Below are positions 1 to 8,234 of a stretch of DNA of 64,000 nt, one piece after another; position 1 is the stretch's first letter, and each line of letters starts with the position of its first letter. Origin of the DNA: Parafrankia elaeagni (GTDB lineage: Bacteria; Actinomycetota; Actinomycetes; Frankiales; Frankiaceae); assembly GCF_000374165.1 (NCBI RefSeq), contig NZ_KB893713.1:76853-140852 (forward strand), in the 5' to 3' direction. The position numbers were made by a program, and so were the translations under genes. The notes under the pieces were generated by a model that made no database searches, was not told the origin of the DNA, and worked only from the letters and a program-made list of their open reading frames with translations.

Positions 1-63
1 TCGGTCCACAGGTTCCTGACGGATCCTTCCCTCGACGCCGGATCGATTGGAGACTTCCGTTCT

Positions 64-2019
64 GTGAGCATTCTCGACGACGCACGCGACGGCATGGACC
101 TCGACGTACGACCGCAGGACGACCTCTTCGGCCACGTGAACGGCCGGTGGCTCGCCGAGGCGGAGATCCCGTCCGACCGCTCGAGCTGGGGTCCGTTCGT
201 GCAGCTCGCCGACACCGCCGAACAGCAGGTCCGCGACATCATCACCGACCTCGCCGGACAGGACCCGGCCACCCAGGACGACGAGGCGCGCAAGATCGCC
301 GACCTGTACAACTCCTTCCTGGACGTCGAGACGATCCAGGCACTCGGCCTGGGCCCGGTGCAGCCGCTGCTGGACGCCGTGGAGGGCGTGGGCGACATCC
401 GTGATCTCGCCGTGTTCCTGGGTGAGTTCGAGCGGGTCGGTGGCCGTGGGCTGTTCGGTTCCTACGTCGACACCGATGACCGCAACTCCGACCGTTACCT
501 GTTCCACCTGCTCCAGGGCGGTCTCGGTCTGCCGGACGAGTCGTACTACCGCGGCGACCGGTTCGCCGAGATCCGCGAGAAGTACGTCGCCTACCTGACC
601 CGCATCCTCGGGCTGGCCGGGCACCCCGGTCCCCAGGACGCCGCGCAGCGGATCCTCGCGCTGGACACCCTGCTCGCGAAGGGCCACTGGGAGCGGGCCG
701 ACACCCGTGACGTGCAGAAGACCTACAACCTGCTGACAGGCCAGGAGCTGGCTGCGCTCTGCCCGGCCTTCGCCTGGGACGCCTACATCACCGGTCTCGG
801 CGGTCAGCTCACCGGCACGCAGGCGACCCTGGCCGAGGTGTGCGTACGCCAGCCGTCGTACTTCGAGCACCTGTCGGCCGTGCTGACCGAGACGCCGATC
901 GAGGTGTGGCGCGACTGGCTGCTGAGCCACGTGCTGCGCGCCGCCGCGCCCTACCTGCCCGAGGAGTTCGTCGAGACGAACTTCGACTTCTACGGTCGTA
1001 CGCTCAGCGGCACCCCGGAGCTGCGGGCCCGGTGGAAGCGCGCGGTCGGCTTCGTCGAGGGCGCGATCGGTGAGGCCGTCGGCCGGGAGTACGTCGCCCG
1101 CCACTTCCCGCCGCGCGCCAAGGCGCAGATGGACGATCTCGTCGCGAACCTGCTCGCGGCCTACCGCGCGTCGATCTCCCGTCTCGACTGGATGACGGAG
1201 GAGACCAAGCAGCGGGCCTACGAGAAGCTCGAGACGTTCCGACCGAAGATCGGCTACCCCGACCGGTTCCGGGACTACTCGGGCCTGAAGGTCCGCGCCG
1301 GCGACCTGATCGGCAACACCCAGGCGGCTGCCGCGTTCGAGACCGACCGGCAGCTTTCCAAGATCGGCGCCCCGGTCGACCGCGACGAGTGGTTCATGCT
1401 GCCGCAGACCGTGAACGCCTACTACAACCCCGGCACCAACGAGATCTGCTTCCCGGCCGGCATCCTGCAGAAGCCGTTCTTCAGCCCCGACGCCCATCCG
1501 GCCGAGAACTACGGCGGTATCGGCGCGGTGATCGGCCACGAGGTCGGCCACGGCTTCGACGACCAGGGCGCGCAGTACGACGGCGCGGGCAATCTCAACG
1601 ACTGGTGGACACCCGCCGACAAGGCCGCGTTCGAGGTCAAGTCGAAGACCCTCGTCGAGCAGTACAGTGCGCTCGAACCGCGCAACCTGCCCGGTGAGAA
1701 GGTCAACGGTGCGCTCACCGTCGGCGAGAACATCGGTGATCTCGGCGGTCTGACGATCGCGCACACGGCCTACGTCATCTCCCAGGGCGGCGAGGCGTCC
1801 CGGGATGACCGGCGGCGGCTGTTCATGAACTGGGCCTACGTGTGGCGCACCAAGCGCCGGCTCGAACTCGAGCGCCAGTTCCTCACCACCGACCCGCACA
1901 GCCCGCCGGAGCTGCGCGCCAACATCGTGCGCAACCTCGACGAGTTCCACGACGTCTTCGGCACCGTCCCTGGCGACGGTCTGTGGCTGGACCCGTCCGA
2001 TCGCGTCCGCATCTGGTAG
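64..2019 (+). CDS. M13 family zinc metallopeptidase (neprilysin/PepO-like)
   Basis: This is a 651-residue zinc endopeptidase of the M13 family, which cleaves oligopeptides. The zinc and catalytic motif HEVGH lies at residues 492-496, and the third-ligand motif ENIGD follows at 555-559. An N-terminal M13 domain covers roughly residues 15-380 and the catalytic domain the rest, and the length is normal for bacterial members. The protein starts at GTG 64 and has no signal peptide or membrane anchor, so it is probably cytoplasmic, as for other actinobacterial PepO-like enzymes. It ends just before a block of 17-bp repeats and converges with the next gene. The family assignment is firm; the natural substrate cannot be read from the sequence. 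Confidence 0.95.
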   Translation: MSILDDARDGMDLDVRPQDDLFGHVNGRWLAEAEIPSDRSSWGPFVQLADTAEQQVRDIITDLAGQDPATQDDEARKIADLYNSFLDVETIQALGLGPVQPLLDAVEGVGDIRDLAVFLGEFERVGGRGLFGSYVDTDDRNSDRYLFHLLQGGLGLPDESYYRGDRFAEIREKYVAYLTRILGLAGHPGPQDAAQRILALDTLLAKGHWERADTRDVQKTYNLLTGQELAALCPAFAWDAYITGLGGQLTGTQATLAEVCVRQPSYFEHLSAVLTETPIEVWRDWLLSHVLRAAAPYLPEEFVETNFDFYGRTLSGTPELRARWKRAVGFVEGAIGEAVGREYVARHFPPRAKAQMDDLVANLLAAYRASISRLDWMTEETKQRAYEKLETFRPKIGYPDRFRDYSGLKVRAGDLIGNTQAAAAFETDRQLSKIGAPVDRDEWFMLPQTVNAYYNPGTNEICFPAGILQKPFFSPDAHPAENYGGIGAVIGHEVGHGFDDQGAQYDGAGNLNDWWTPADKAAFEVKSKTLVEQYSALEPRNLPGEKVNGALTVGENIGDLGGLTIAHTAYVISQGGEASRDDRRRLFMNWAYVWRTKRRLELERQFLTTDPHSPPELRANIVRNLDEFHDVFGTVPGDGLWLDPSDRVRIW

Positions 2020-2020
2020 G

Positions 2021-2088
2021 CGCTGCCCGTTCAGCCGCGCTGCCCGTTCAGCCGCGCTGCCCGTTCAGCCGCGTTGACTGTTCAGCCG
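2021..2088. repeat. Four 17-bp tandem repeats between convergent genes
   Basis: Copies start at 2021, 2038, 2055 and 2072, with unit CGCTGCCCGTTCAGCCG; the fourth copy has two substitutions. Each unit contains TTCAG, and the fourth supplies the TCA that is the stop codon of the minus-strand reductase. The array therefore duplicates the 3' end of that gene. Confidence 0.9.
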
Positions 2089-2825
2089 CGTTGGCCCGCG
2101 AGCCACTCGCGGTACGACGTCCCGGCGAGGAGGGCGCCGTCCTCGGCGATGAGAGCGTCGCCGGGGACGGCGGCGAACATGCCGGCGCTGTCGTCGGTGA
2201 CGACCGTGCGATGGTCGCCGCGCGCCGCCAGTGTGATCCGGCCGAGCTCGTCAAGTGCGAAGACCTCGGGGCCGGCGACGTCACGGGTGCCCCGCAGCGG
2301 GTGGCCCGTGCTGACGTCGGCCACCGCCCGGGCGACGTCGGCGGCGGCGATGGGCTGGACGGGCGTGGCAGGCAGACGAACGCTGTTCTCGTCGGCGGTC
2401 CAGGAGAGCACGGCGTCGACGAACTCGAAGAACTGTGTCGCGCGGACGATCGAGTATGGGATGGGGCCGGCCCGGAGAATGTCCTCCTGCAGCACCTTCG
2501 CGCGGTAGTAGTCCAGGCCGGGCACCTTCTCCGCTCCCACGATCGAGAGGATGACCGCGTGGCCGGCACCGCCGGCCTCGGCGGCCGTCAGCATCGTGTC
2601 CATGGTCTTCCGGAAGAACACGGACGAAGCCTCGTCGAACGTCGGCGAGTTCGTCAGGTTCACGACGACGTCGATCCCTTTCAGGGCTTCGGGAAGGCCG
2701 TGCCCGGTAAGAAGGTCCACGCCGGTTGACGGTGAGAGCGGCACGGCTTCGTGCCCACCCGCCTTCAGGATCCTGACCACCTGGGAGCCGATGAGCCCGG
2801 TGCCGCCGATGACAGCGATCTCCAT
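2082..2825 (-). CDS. NAD(P)-binding, NmrA-like atypical SDR oxidoreductase
   Basis: This 247-residue protein has an N-terminal Rossmann motif GGTGLIG at residues 8-14, followed by VVVNLTNSP and then YYRAK near residue 126. These features are typical of atypical SDRs of the NmrA/NAD(P)H-azoreductase group. Such proteins act as small-molecule reductases or redox sensors in the cytosol. It starts at ATG 2825 and is convergent with the M13 peptidase gene. The upstream DNA holds three 17-bp repeats and no obvious promoter. The reading frame looks intact. The fold is secure; the substrate is unknown. Confidence 0.85.
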   Translation of the reverse strand: MEIAVIGGTGLIGSQVVRILKAGGHEAVPLSPSTGVDLLTGHGLPEALKGIDVVVNLTNSPTFDEASSVFFRKTMDTMLTAAEAGGAGHAVILSIVGAEKVPGLDYYRAKVLQEDILRAGPIPYSIVRATQFFEFVDAVLSWTADENSVRLPATPVQPIAAADVARAVADVSTGHPLRGTRDVAGPEVFALDELGRITLAARGDHRTVVTDDSAGMFAAVPGDALIAEDGALLAGTSYREWLAGQRG

Positions 2826-2842
2826 GTTCGTCGCCTCTCCTC

Positions 2843-2893
2843 TTCCCGGACGGTGACGCTTCCCGGACGGTGACGCTTCCCGGACGGTGACGC
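2843..2893. repeat. Three perfect 17-bp tandem repeats
   Basis: The unit TTCCCGGACGGTGACGC is repeated at 2843, 2860 and 2877, immediately upstream of the start of the minus-strand reductase gene. It is unrelated in sequence to the 17-bp array at the other end of that gene. It may affect the 5' leader, but no function is evident. Confidence 0.9.
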
Positions 2894-3056
2894 CCGTTCA
2901 CCGGCGCCACGGGGACGCGGGAACAGGCGTCGGCCTGGATCCCAGGCGCCGGTCGCGCGCTGATTCTGCCTGCCCCGGGCGCCGTCGTCCTGCCGGCCGG
3001 CACGATCCCACGAGCCGCTGACGGGTGGGCGCGGCCTGCGCCCGATAGCGGAGCCG

Positions 3057-3437
3057 CTATTCCTGGACGTACTTCCTGAGTGCGTCGGCCTCCCGGCGAA
3101 GGCGATCGCCGGCGGCGGCCTGCCCGAGTGCGTCGTAGCGATCGGCCTCGGCCACGCGTTCGGAGAGCTGCGCGCGCAGGATGGAGTGAACGGTGCCCGC
3201 GGACAGCTCGCGGCGGTCCGCCTCGGTCACGCCGAGCCCCTCGCGCCCACCCGCGATGCGGCCACTGGCCGGTGGCTGTTCCTGACCCGGCACCTCCACC
3301 TCCACCGCCTCCGCGTTGTCGAGGGCGGCGATGGTCGTGCGCAGTGCCGTGACCGCATCGCGGTTCCGGGCCTTCATCGCGGCGACGAGGTCGTCCCGCA
3401 GCGCCGCTCGCAGCACCCGCACGTCAGGGGTGACCAT
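3057..3437 (-). CDS. GatB/YqeY-domain-like protein
   Basis: This 126-residue helical protein opens with LRAALRDDLVAAMKAR and then TALRTTIAALDNAEA, the N-terminal pattern of the YqeY family, which is related to the tRNA-binding tail of amidotransferase subunit GatB. A helical C-terminal half (RILRAQLSERVAEADRY-like) follows. It is slightly shorter than the usual 150 residues. YqeY proteins are thought to bind tRNA or assist amidation, but the role of stand-alone members is not settled. It lies alone on the minus strand, downstream of an SDR remnant. Confidence 0.75.
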   Translation of the reverse strand: MVTPDVRVLRAALRDDLVAAMKARNRDAVTALRTTIAALDNAEAVEVEVPGQEQPPASGRIAGGREGLGVTEADRRELSAGTVHSILRAQLSERVAEADRYDALGQAAAGDRLRREADALRKYVQE

Positions 3438-3458
3438 CGGGACGCTTCCTCCTCATGG

Positions 3459-3848
3459 TCAGAGGCCAGCGAGCATACCGCCGTCGACCACGACCGACGT
3501 TCCGGTCACGAAGCTCATTTCCGGGGAGGCCACGGCGAGCGCCGCGGCGGCGATCTCCTCGGGCCGCGCCATACGCCGCAGGGCGTCGACGTTGTCCGCT
3601 CCGTACTGGGCCTTCCCCGCCGCCCACTGTTCGTCGGTTATGTTCGGGGGACGTCGGCTGTCGAGCAACGGCGTGTCCGTCGTTCCCGGGGAAATCGCGG
3701 CGACCCGGATGTTGTCGTCCCATTCCTCGACCGTCATCTCGTGCAGCTGCTTCACGATCTGGATCCCCGCGTTGTTGAGAGCGACATGCAGGGCGCCGTA
3801 CTTTCTGACCACACCGGCGACGAAGGCCTCGACCGGGACTCGGCGCAC
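3459..3848 (-). pseudogene. SDR oxidoreductase remnant with internal deletion
   Basis: The 129-residue frame is recognisably a short-chain dehydrogenase but has lost its core. It retains ALNNAG (the NAG strand), TVEEWDDN, then jumps at about residue 46 (near nt 3710) straight to RVAAISPGTTDTPLL and the C-terminal TGTSVVVDGG. In intact SDRs about 80 residues lie between these points, including the catalytic Ser and the YxxxK motif. The N-terminal TGxxxGxG cofactor motif is also missing. No catalysis is possible, so this is a gene fossil. The internal join is in frame, one of several such lesions in this window. Confidence 0.8.
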
Positions 3849-4097
3849 CAGCGCCCTGGACCCAGGTCCGGCTGGCCGCTGACCGCAGGTGCACCGCGGA
3901 TCGAAGTCTTACGGCATCAGAACGGATGTCGGCCGTATGACGTGCTACCGCGCCGCCGCCGGCAGTCCGATTCCTGCCTCAGCGCCAGGTCAGACACTTT
4001 TCGCCGCCCGACCCTGCACAGCGGGGGAACGGGGGAGGGCGGAACGGAGCAGGATCGCCGACCGGCGGGGCGGAACGTCCATGGCACAATACCTAGC

Positions 4098-4685
4098 GTG
4101 CACGGACAGGACGGTGCGGCACCCGTGGCGCGCCGGCTGCCATCGGCCGGTGCCGGTGCCGGTGCCGGTGCCGGTCCCGGTGCCGCGCCGGGCGCGGGCG
4201 CCGCCCGCCAGCCGCCCTCGCGGCACGAGACCGTGGAGCTGCACGGCCGCCTGGTCGCCGGTGATCCCACCGCGCTTGCCGTCGTGCACGAGCGGTACGC
4301 CCGCTACCTGCTTGCCGTCGCCGCCCGGGTGACCCGCGACGCCGACGCGGCCCGCGACGTCCTTCAGGAGGTGCTGGTCGCCTTCTGGCAGCATCCGCTC
4401 AGGTTCGACCCGGAGCGCGGGGAGCTGCGTACCTGGCTCGCGGTGCTCGCCCACCGGCGCGCCGTCGACTGGGTCCGCCGGGAGACCTCCCGGCGCCCGA
4501 ACGACCTGGTCGCCCGGCAGCTCACCGAGCACCTGGACGGGCCGGCGGCCGACCATGACTTCCTCGCCCGCGAGGACGAGGTGGCCACTCGGCTCGCCAT
4601 CCCTGAGGGGACGGCGAAATCGCGCATGCGAGCCGCTCTGTCAGCTCTTGCGCTCACCCTCACCCGCCTGGGAGCCGCCCCGTGA
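4098..4685 (+). CDS. ECF-type sigma factor with shortened region 4
   Basis: About 195 residues from GTG 4098. A Gly/Ala-rich N-terminal stretch encoded by GGTGCC repeats is followed by a sigma-2 domain (HERYARYLLAVAARVTRDAD, ARDVLQEVLVAFW, WLAVLAHRRAVDWVRR). Region 4 is abnormal. After ARED (about residue 160) the sequence goes directly to EVATRLAIPEGTAKSRM, so the usual LP..QR..L.L.y..G.ty block and first HTH helix, about 30 residues, are missing. The recognition helix (IPEGTAKSRM) remains. Its stop overlaps the GTG of the anti-sigma gene, so the two are co-translated. Whether it can still bind a -35 element is doubtful. GTG 4125 is an alternative start. Confidence 0.8.
   Translation: MHGQDGAAPVARRLPSAGAGAGAGAGPGAAPGAGAARQPPSRHETVELHGRLVAGDPTALAVVHERYARYLLAVAARVTRDADAARDVLQEVLVAFWQHPLRFDPERGELRTWLAVLAHRRAVDWVRRETSRRPNDLVARQLTEHLDGPAADHDFLAREDEVATRLAIPEGTAKSRMRAALSALALTLTRLGAAP
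4149..4184. repeat. GGTGCC hexamer repeat in sigma-factor N-terminus
   Basis: Six tandem copies of GGTGCC (the fifth is GGTCCC) encode alternating Gly-Ala in the sigma-factor N-terminal extension. Being in-frame hexamers, copy-number changes would not break the gene. Confidence 0.9.
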
Positions 4686-5959
4686 CGGCCGACCCGACGA
4701 TCGTGCCCAGCCCGGACGCATGCGTGTCCGAGCTGCTCGGCGCGTACGTCCTGGGTGCCTGCACAGCCGCCGAGGCGGATGCCGTCGAGACACATCTCGG
4801 CCGGTGTGTGGCCTGTTCCACTGACGCCGCGGAGCTCGCGCTGGCCGTTCCGCCACCGGTCCGGTCCGCCACCGGGGAGGCTGGCGACGGACCGCCACCG
4901 GTCGGGGCCGCGTCGCTGGACGCTGTCCTCGCCGCGGCGCTCGCCGTCCGGCCCGCCGCACCGGGCACGCCTGTTCGGGTGGAGGCCGGCCCCGTCCGGG
5001 CGCACGGGTGGCAGACCCCGGCCTACGGGAGCCGTGTGGCCGCGCTGGACCGGTTGCTGGTCGAGCTGGCCCCGGCGGACTGGACCCGGCCGGCCGCGGC
5101 TGGCTGGTCGGTGCGCGACCTTGTCCTGCACCTGTACGCCGTCGACGGTCTGCTGCTGGCCGCGCTCGGCGAGGCCGCCGGCACCGGCGACGCGGGGCAT
5201 GATCTGGAACGGCCGGACGAGGACCCCGTGACGCGTACCGAGGTCGTTCTGGCCGCCGCCCGGGAGTGGCCGGCGGAGCAGGCCCAACGCCGCTGGTACG
5301 AACGCGCCACGCTCCTCTGCACGGCTGTGGCCGATGCGTCCTCAGGCGCCGGCTCCGGCGCTGCCGGCGGCCCTGAGCCACCGGTCGTGACGGCGGGTGG
5401 CTGGCCGGCCATCCCGGTCGATCATCTGACCGCCCGCGGTTTCGAGACGTGGATCCACACCCGCGACATCGCCGCGGCCGCGGGGGTCACCATGCCGGAT
5501 CCGGGTGAGGACGAGCTGCACACCATGGCGGATCTCGCACTGCGCGTGCTGGCCGGGCGCTGGGCGGCCGCCGTCGCGCCGGCCGGGCCGGCAGCGCTGA
5601 CGGTGACGTTGACCGGGCCGGGCGGCGGCACCTGGTCACTCGACCCGTCAGGCGTGGCGGAGCGGCAGCCCGGCCACGCCCCGGTGGAACCCTCCTGGGC
5701 CGCGGGACTGCTGCGCGCCGCCGGCCCGGCCACGGCGGCGGGCCCGACGGCAGTTCCGACGGCAGTTCCGACGGCAGTTCCGACGGCAGTTCCGGCGGCA
5801 GTTCCGGCGGCGGCGAACGCCGTGACCCTGGGAATCATGCCGTTCTGCCTGCTGGCCGGCGGTCGTGCGACGGTGCCGACCGTGGCCGCCCAGGTGGAGG
5901 GCGACGAACGGCTGGCCGCCGAGCTCCTCGCCCTCGCACCCAGCCTGGCCGGCCCCTGA
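4682..5959 (+). CDS. Zinc-finger anti-sigma factor fused to a mycothiol maleylpyruvate isomerase-like domain
   Basis: 425 residues from GTG 4682, which overlaps the sigma-factor stop by four bases (GTGA). The N-terminus is an anti-sigma zinc-binding domain: HLGRCVAC gives H38-x3-C42-x2-C45. Residues of about 105-330 form a DinB/MDMPI-like domain (GWSVRDLVLHL, TARGFETWIHTRDIA). A C-terminal part carries PTAV repeats encoded by a 12-bp array. In actinobacteria this architecture is found beside ECF sigma factors, and it presumably holds the sigma factor inactive until a thiol or metal signal. The protein is soluble, with no transmembrane helix. The family is firm; the signal is inferred. Confidence 0.85.
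   Translation: MTADPTIVPSPDACVSELLGAYVLGACTAAEADAVETHLGRCVACSTDAAELALAVPPPVRSATGEAGDGPPPVGAASLDAVLAAALAVRPAAPGTPVRVEAGPVRAHGWQTPAYGSRVAALDRLLVELAPADWTRPAAAGWSVRDLVLHLYAVDGLLLAALGEAAGTGDAGHDLERPDEDPVTRTEVVLAAAREWPAEQAQRRWYERATLLCTAVADASSGAGSGAAGGPEPPVVTAGGWPAIPVDHLTARGFETWIHTRDIAAAAGVTMPDPGEDELHTMADLALRVLAGRWAAAVAPAGPAALTVTLTGPGGGTWSLDPSGVAERQPGHAPVEPSWAAGLLRAAGPATAAGPTAVPTAVPTAVPTAVPAAVPAAANAVTLGIMPFCLLAGGRATVPTVAAQVEGDERLAAELLALAPSLAGP
5744..5803. repeat. Five 12-bp tandem repeats in anti-sigma gene
   Basis: The unit CCGACGGCAGTT occurs at 5744, 5756, 5768 and 5780, with a one-base variant at 5792. It encodes a PTAV/PAAV repeat near the C-terminus of the anti-sigma protein and stays in frame. 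Confidence 0.9.
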
Positions 5960-6099
5960 CGGTCAGCCTGCGGGGCGATGCCAGCGCGGGCGACAAGAGG
6001 TGTTACTGGCGGCAGGCCGGGCATGTCGTGTTCAGGCCGGTGACCGGACGACGAGGCCCGGACACCCACGCAGGCACGGCGAAGCTCGAGGAGGAAACG

Positions 6100-6231
6100 A
6101 TGAAGTTGCTACGGAGGCTCCGTAATGAGGCCCGACGTGATGTGAACGCGGCCGATCGGTCGGCGGCGCGAGGTCTGCGCCGGCTCCGTCGCCGTCCGCG
6201 GAACCGCTCGACGGCGAGCACCCGCTACTGA
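6100..6231 (+). CDS. Small arginine-rich protein (43 residues), unrecognised
   Basis: A 43-residue protein beginning MKLLRRLRNEARRD and ending STASTRY, with about one third arginine. The start is well supported: GAGGAGG sits five bases before ATG 6100. A perfect 15-bp-stem terminator follows 26 bases after the stop. It may be the last gene of the sigma/anti-sigma transcription unit (140 bases downstream) or a separate unit. The charge suggests nucleic-acid or membrane binding. It is not a known ribosomal protein to my recognition. Confidence 0.65.
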   Translation: MKLLRRLRNEARRDVNAADRSAARGLRRLRRRPRNRSTASTRY

Positions 6232-6256
6232 CAGACCAGGCACCGGCCCAGGTAGT

Positions 6257-6297
6257 GCTGCCCGCCCCCCGTGTGTGAAGCGCGGGGGGCGGGCAGC
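6257..6297 (+). terminator. Perfect 15-bp hairpin terminator
   Basis: The left arm at 6257-6271 and right arm at 6283-6297 are exact complements, with an 11-base loop. The right arm is followed by GGTCTTTCT, a weak T-tract on the plus strand. It closes the small basic gene, and possibly the sigma/anti-sigma operon. Confidence 0.85.
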
Positions 6298-6448
6298 GGT
6301 CTTTCTGTCCAGTGCAGCGTGCTCCTCGGAGAGGCAGGCCAGACGATGCGGTTCGATGACTCGCCGGTCGACACGTCCCAGCTGGAGGACCGGCGCGGCG
6401 GATCGGACGCCGGGGCCGGCGGGCAGGCCCAGAGAGGCTCAGAGAGGC

Positions 6449-7228
6449 TCAGCGAGCTCGGCTCATCACGAGCACGGCGTCGCGGCGGGGCAGCGCACCG
6501 AGCGGCGAGGCGCCGGTCGGGTCGGGGCTGCCGAAGATCCAGGTCGGGCCGTCGCCAAGATGGTCGAGTGCCTCGCGGGCGACATCGGCCGGGTCGGCGA
6601 CCTCGCCGTACGGCTCACCCTTGGCGTCGAACACCCGCCGCATCGACGGCGTGTCGGTCTTGCCCAGCACGAGGCTCAGGACGTCGGCCCCGCTCGCGTG
6701 CCACTCCGCCCACAGTGCCTCGGCCAGGATGAGATCAAAAGCCTTGGTCGCTCCGTAGGTGGCGAGGGTGGCGCCGCCGGCCCAGGCCGCGCCCGAGGTC
6801 ACGAGTACCACGCCGCCCCGCCCGCGGGCCACCATCGGCCCGCCGAACCGGTAAGCCGCCTCGAGCACACTGTCGCAGTTGCGATGCACCAGTGACAGAT
6901 GCGTGGCGAGGTCCTTGTCAAGGAACGGCGTGCTGAAGTCGTCACCGCCGGCGTTGTAGACGAAAAGCCCGACCTCGACGTCGGAGGTCACGCTCGCCAG
7001 TTCCGCCAGCGCGCCCGGGGCACTGAGATCGAGTGCGACCGTGCGGACCTCGACACCGTGTTTCGCGCGGATCTCCTCGGCGAACGCCTCCAGCACGGGA
7101 ATCCGCCGCGCCACCAGCACGACGTTCAGCCCCCTGGCAGCCATCTCGTGGGCGAACGCGGCCCCGATTCCGTCGGACCCGCCGGCCACGATGCCCCATG
7201 GGCCGTACTTGCTCGTCACGGTTGTCAC
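6449..7228 (-). CDS. SDR family NAD(P)-dependent oxidoreductase
   Basis: 259 residues from GTG 7228, preceded by GAGGAG. The cofactor motif GGSDGIG lies near residue 17, the NAG equivalent is YNAGG, the catalytic Ser lies in VTSGAA, and YGATK supplies Tyr and Lys. All classical SDR elements are present, so an intact reductase or dehydrogenase is expected in the cytosol. It is the last gene of a minus-strand group with a 6PGDH-like enzyme, a SnoaL-like protein and an ADH-like protein, suggesting a shared catabolic role. A 10-bp direct repeat (AGAGAGGCTC) lies at its stop codon. Substrate unknown. Confidence 0.88.
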   Translation of the reverse strand: MTTVTSKYGPWGIVAGGSDGIGAAFAHEMAARGLNVVLVARRIPVLEAFAEEIRAKHGVEVRTVALDLSAPGALAELASVTSDVEVGLFVYNAGGDDFSTPFLDKDLATHLSLVHRNCDSVLEAAYRFGGPMVARGRGGVVLVTSGAAWAGGATLATYGATKAFDLILAEALWAEWHASGADVLSLVLGKTDTPSMRRVFDAKGEPYGEVADPADVAREALDHLGDGPTWIFGSPDPTGASPLGALPRRDAVLVMSRAR

Positions 7229-7347
7229 CCTGTTCTCCTCGTGGTAGCTCTCGACGTCCCGCCGTCTCCGCCTGATTCACCTCGTCGTCGCACCGCGGGC
7301 CGGCGAGACGGCGGAAGGGCGAAACGGTGGGGTTGTTCCGTCGGTGG

Positions 7348-8190
7348 TCAGTGCGTCAGGTCCGGCGCGTTCGCCCGGCGGAGCACCTTGCGCTCAACCG
7401 CGTCCGACGACAGGACCGTGCCGATGATTCCGAGGTCCGCGCCGGCGCTGCGGGCCACCTCACGCACCACGGTGACGTCCTTGTGCATCAGGTCGCCGAT
7501 CCGGCCGGCGACGGCATCGACCGAGCCCCCGCCCGCGACGACGCCGAGGCCCCGGCTGGCACCGCTGCCGTGCTGCAGTGCCGCCAGGATCGCCGTCTCC
7601 TCGATCCCGAGCGAGCCCGCGAGACGTACCGCGTCGATCGCGAGCCCCACCTGCGCCACGAACAGCGCGTTGTTCACGAGCTTCACCCGCTGGCCGTCGC
7701 CCGGCCCCCCGACGAACATCACGGGCGACGCATACGTGCCGAGCACCGGGCGCATCCGGTCCAGCAGGGCCTCGTCCCCGCCCACCCACAGCGTCAGCCG
7801 GCCCGCGGCGACATCATGCGGGCCGCCGGAGAGCGCGGCGTCCAGCACACCGACGCCGCGGCCGGCTCCCGCCTCGGCGAGCAGCTGTGCGGTCCGCGGG
7901 TCGGACGTCGTGTGCTGGACGAGCGTCGCTCCCGGCCTCATGGCCGCGACAGCGCCGTCCGGACCCAGGCACACCGAGCGGACCTGATCGTCACGCAGCA
8001 CGGCAACGAAGACCGCGTCGGCGTCACGAACCGTCGCCGGCACCGTCCCGGCCCAGGTCAGCCCGTCGCTTTCCGCCGCCATCCGCGACTGGGGACGACG
8101 CGCCAGAACGGTCACGTCATGGCCCGCCGCCCGCAGCCGGTCGACCATCGGCCGGCCCATACGACCCGCCCCGACAAATCCGATCTTCAC
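7348..8190 (-). CDS. NAD(P)-dependent beta-hydroxyacid dehydrogenase / imine-reductase-like protein
   Basis: 280 residues. The start is GTG 8190 because AGGAGG lies four bases upstream and KIGFVGAGRMG follows at once, giving a standard N-terminal Rossmann GxGxxG. The middle has the family pattern DAALSGGP (substrate loop) and KLVNNALF (catalytic Lys and Asn). This is the 6-phosphogluconate/3-hydroxyisobutyrate dehydrogenase superfamily. It lies between the SDR and SnoaL-like genes on the same strand. The fold and reaction type are clear; the exact hydroxyacid is not. Confidence 0.88.
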   Translation of the reverse strand: MKIGFVGAGRMGRPMVDRLRAAGHDVTVLARRPQSRMAAESDGLTWAGTVPATVRDADAVFVAVLRDDQVRSVCLGPDGAVAAMRPGATLVQHTTSDPRTAQLLAEAGAGRGVGVLDAALSGGPHDVAAGRLTLWVGGDEALLDRMRPVLGTYASPVMFVGGPGDGQRVKLVNNALFVAQVGLAIDAVRLAGSLGIEETAILAALQHGSGASRGLGVVAGGGSVDAVAGRIGDLMHKDVTVVREVARSAGADLGIIGTVLSSDAVERKVLRRANAPDLTH

Positions 8191-8234
8191 TGATCCTCCT
8201 GAGGGCGTACCACGTCCACCGGACCGGTCACAGC

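Noticed and set aside
3186..4097. Long upstream extension of the sigma-factor frame
   Set aside because: It runs antisense to the YqeY-like gene and the SDR remnant and has no sigma-factor similarity before about 4098.
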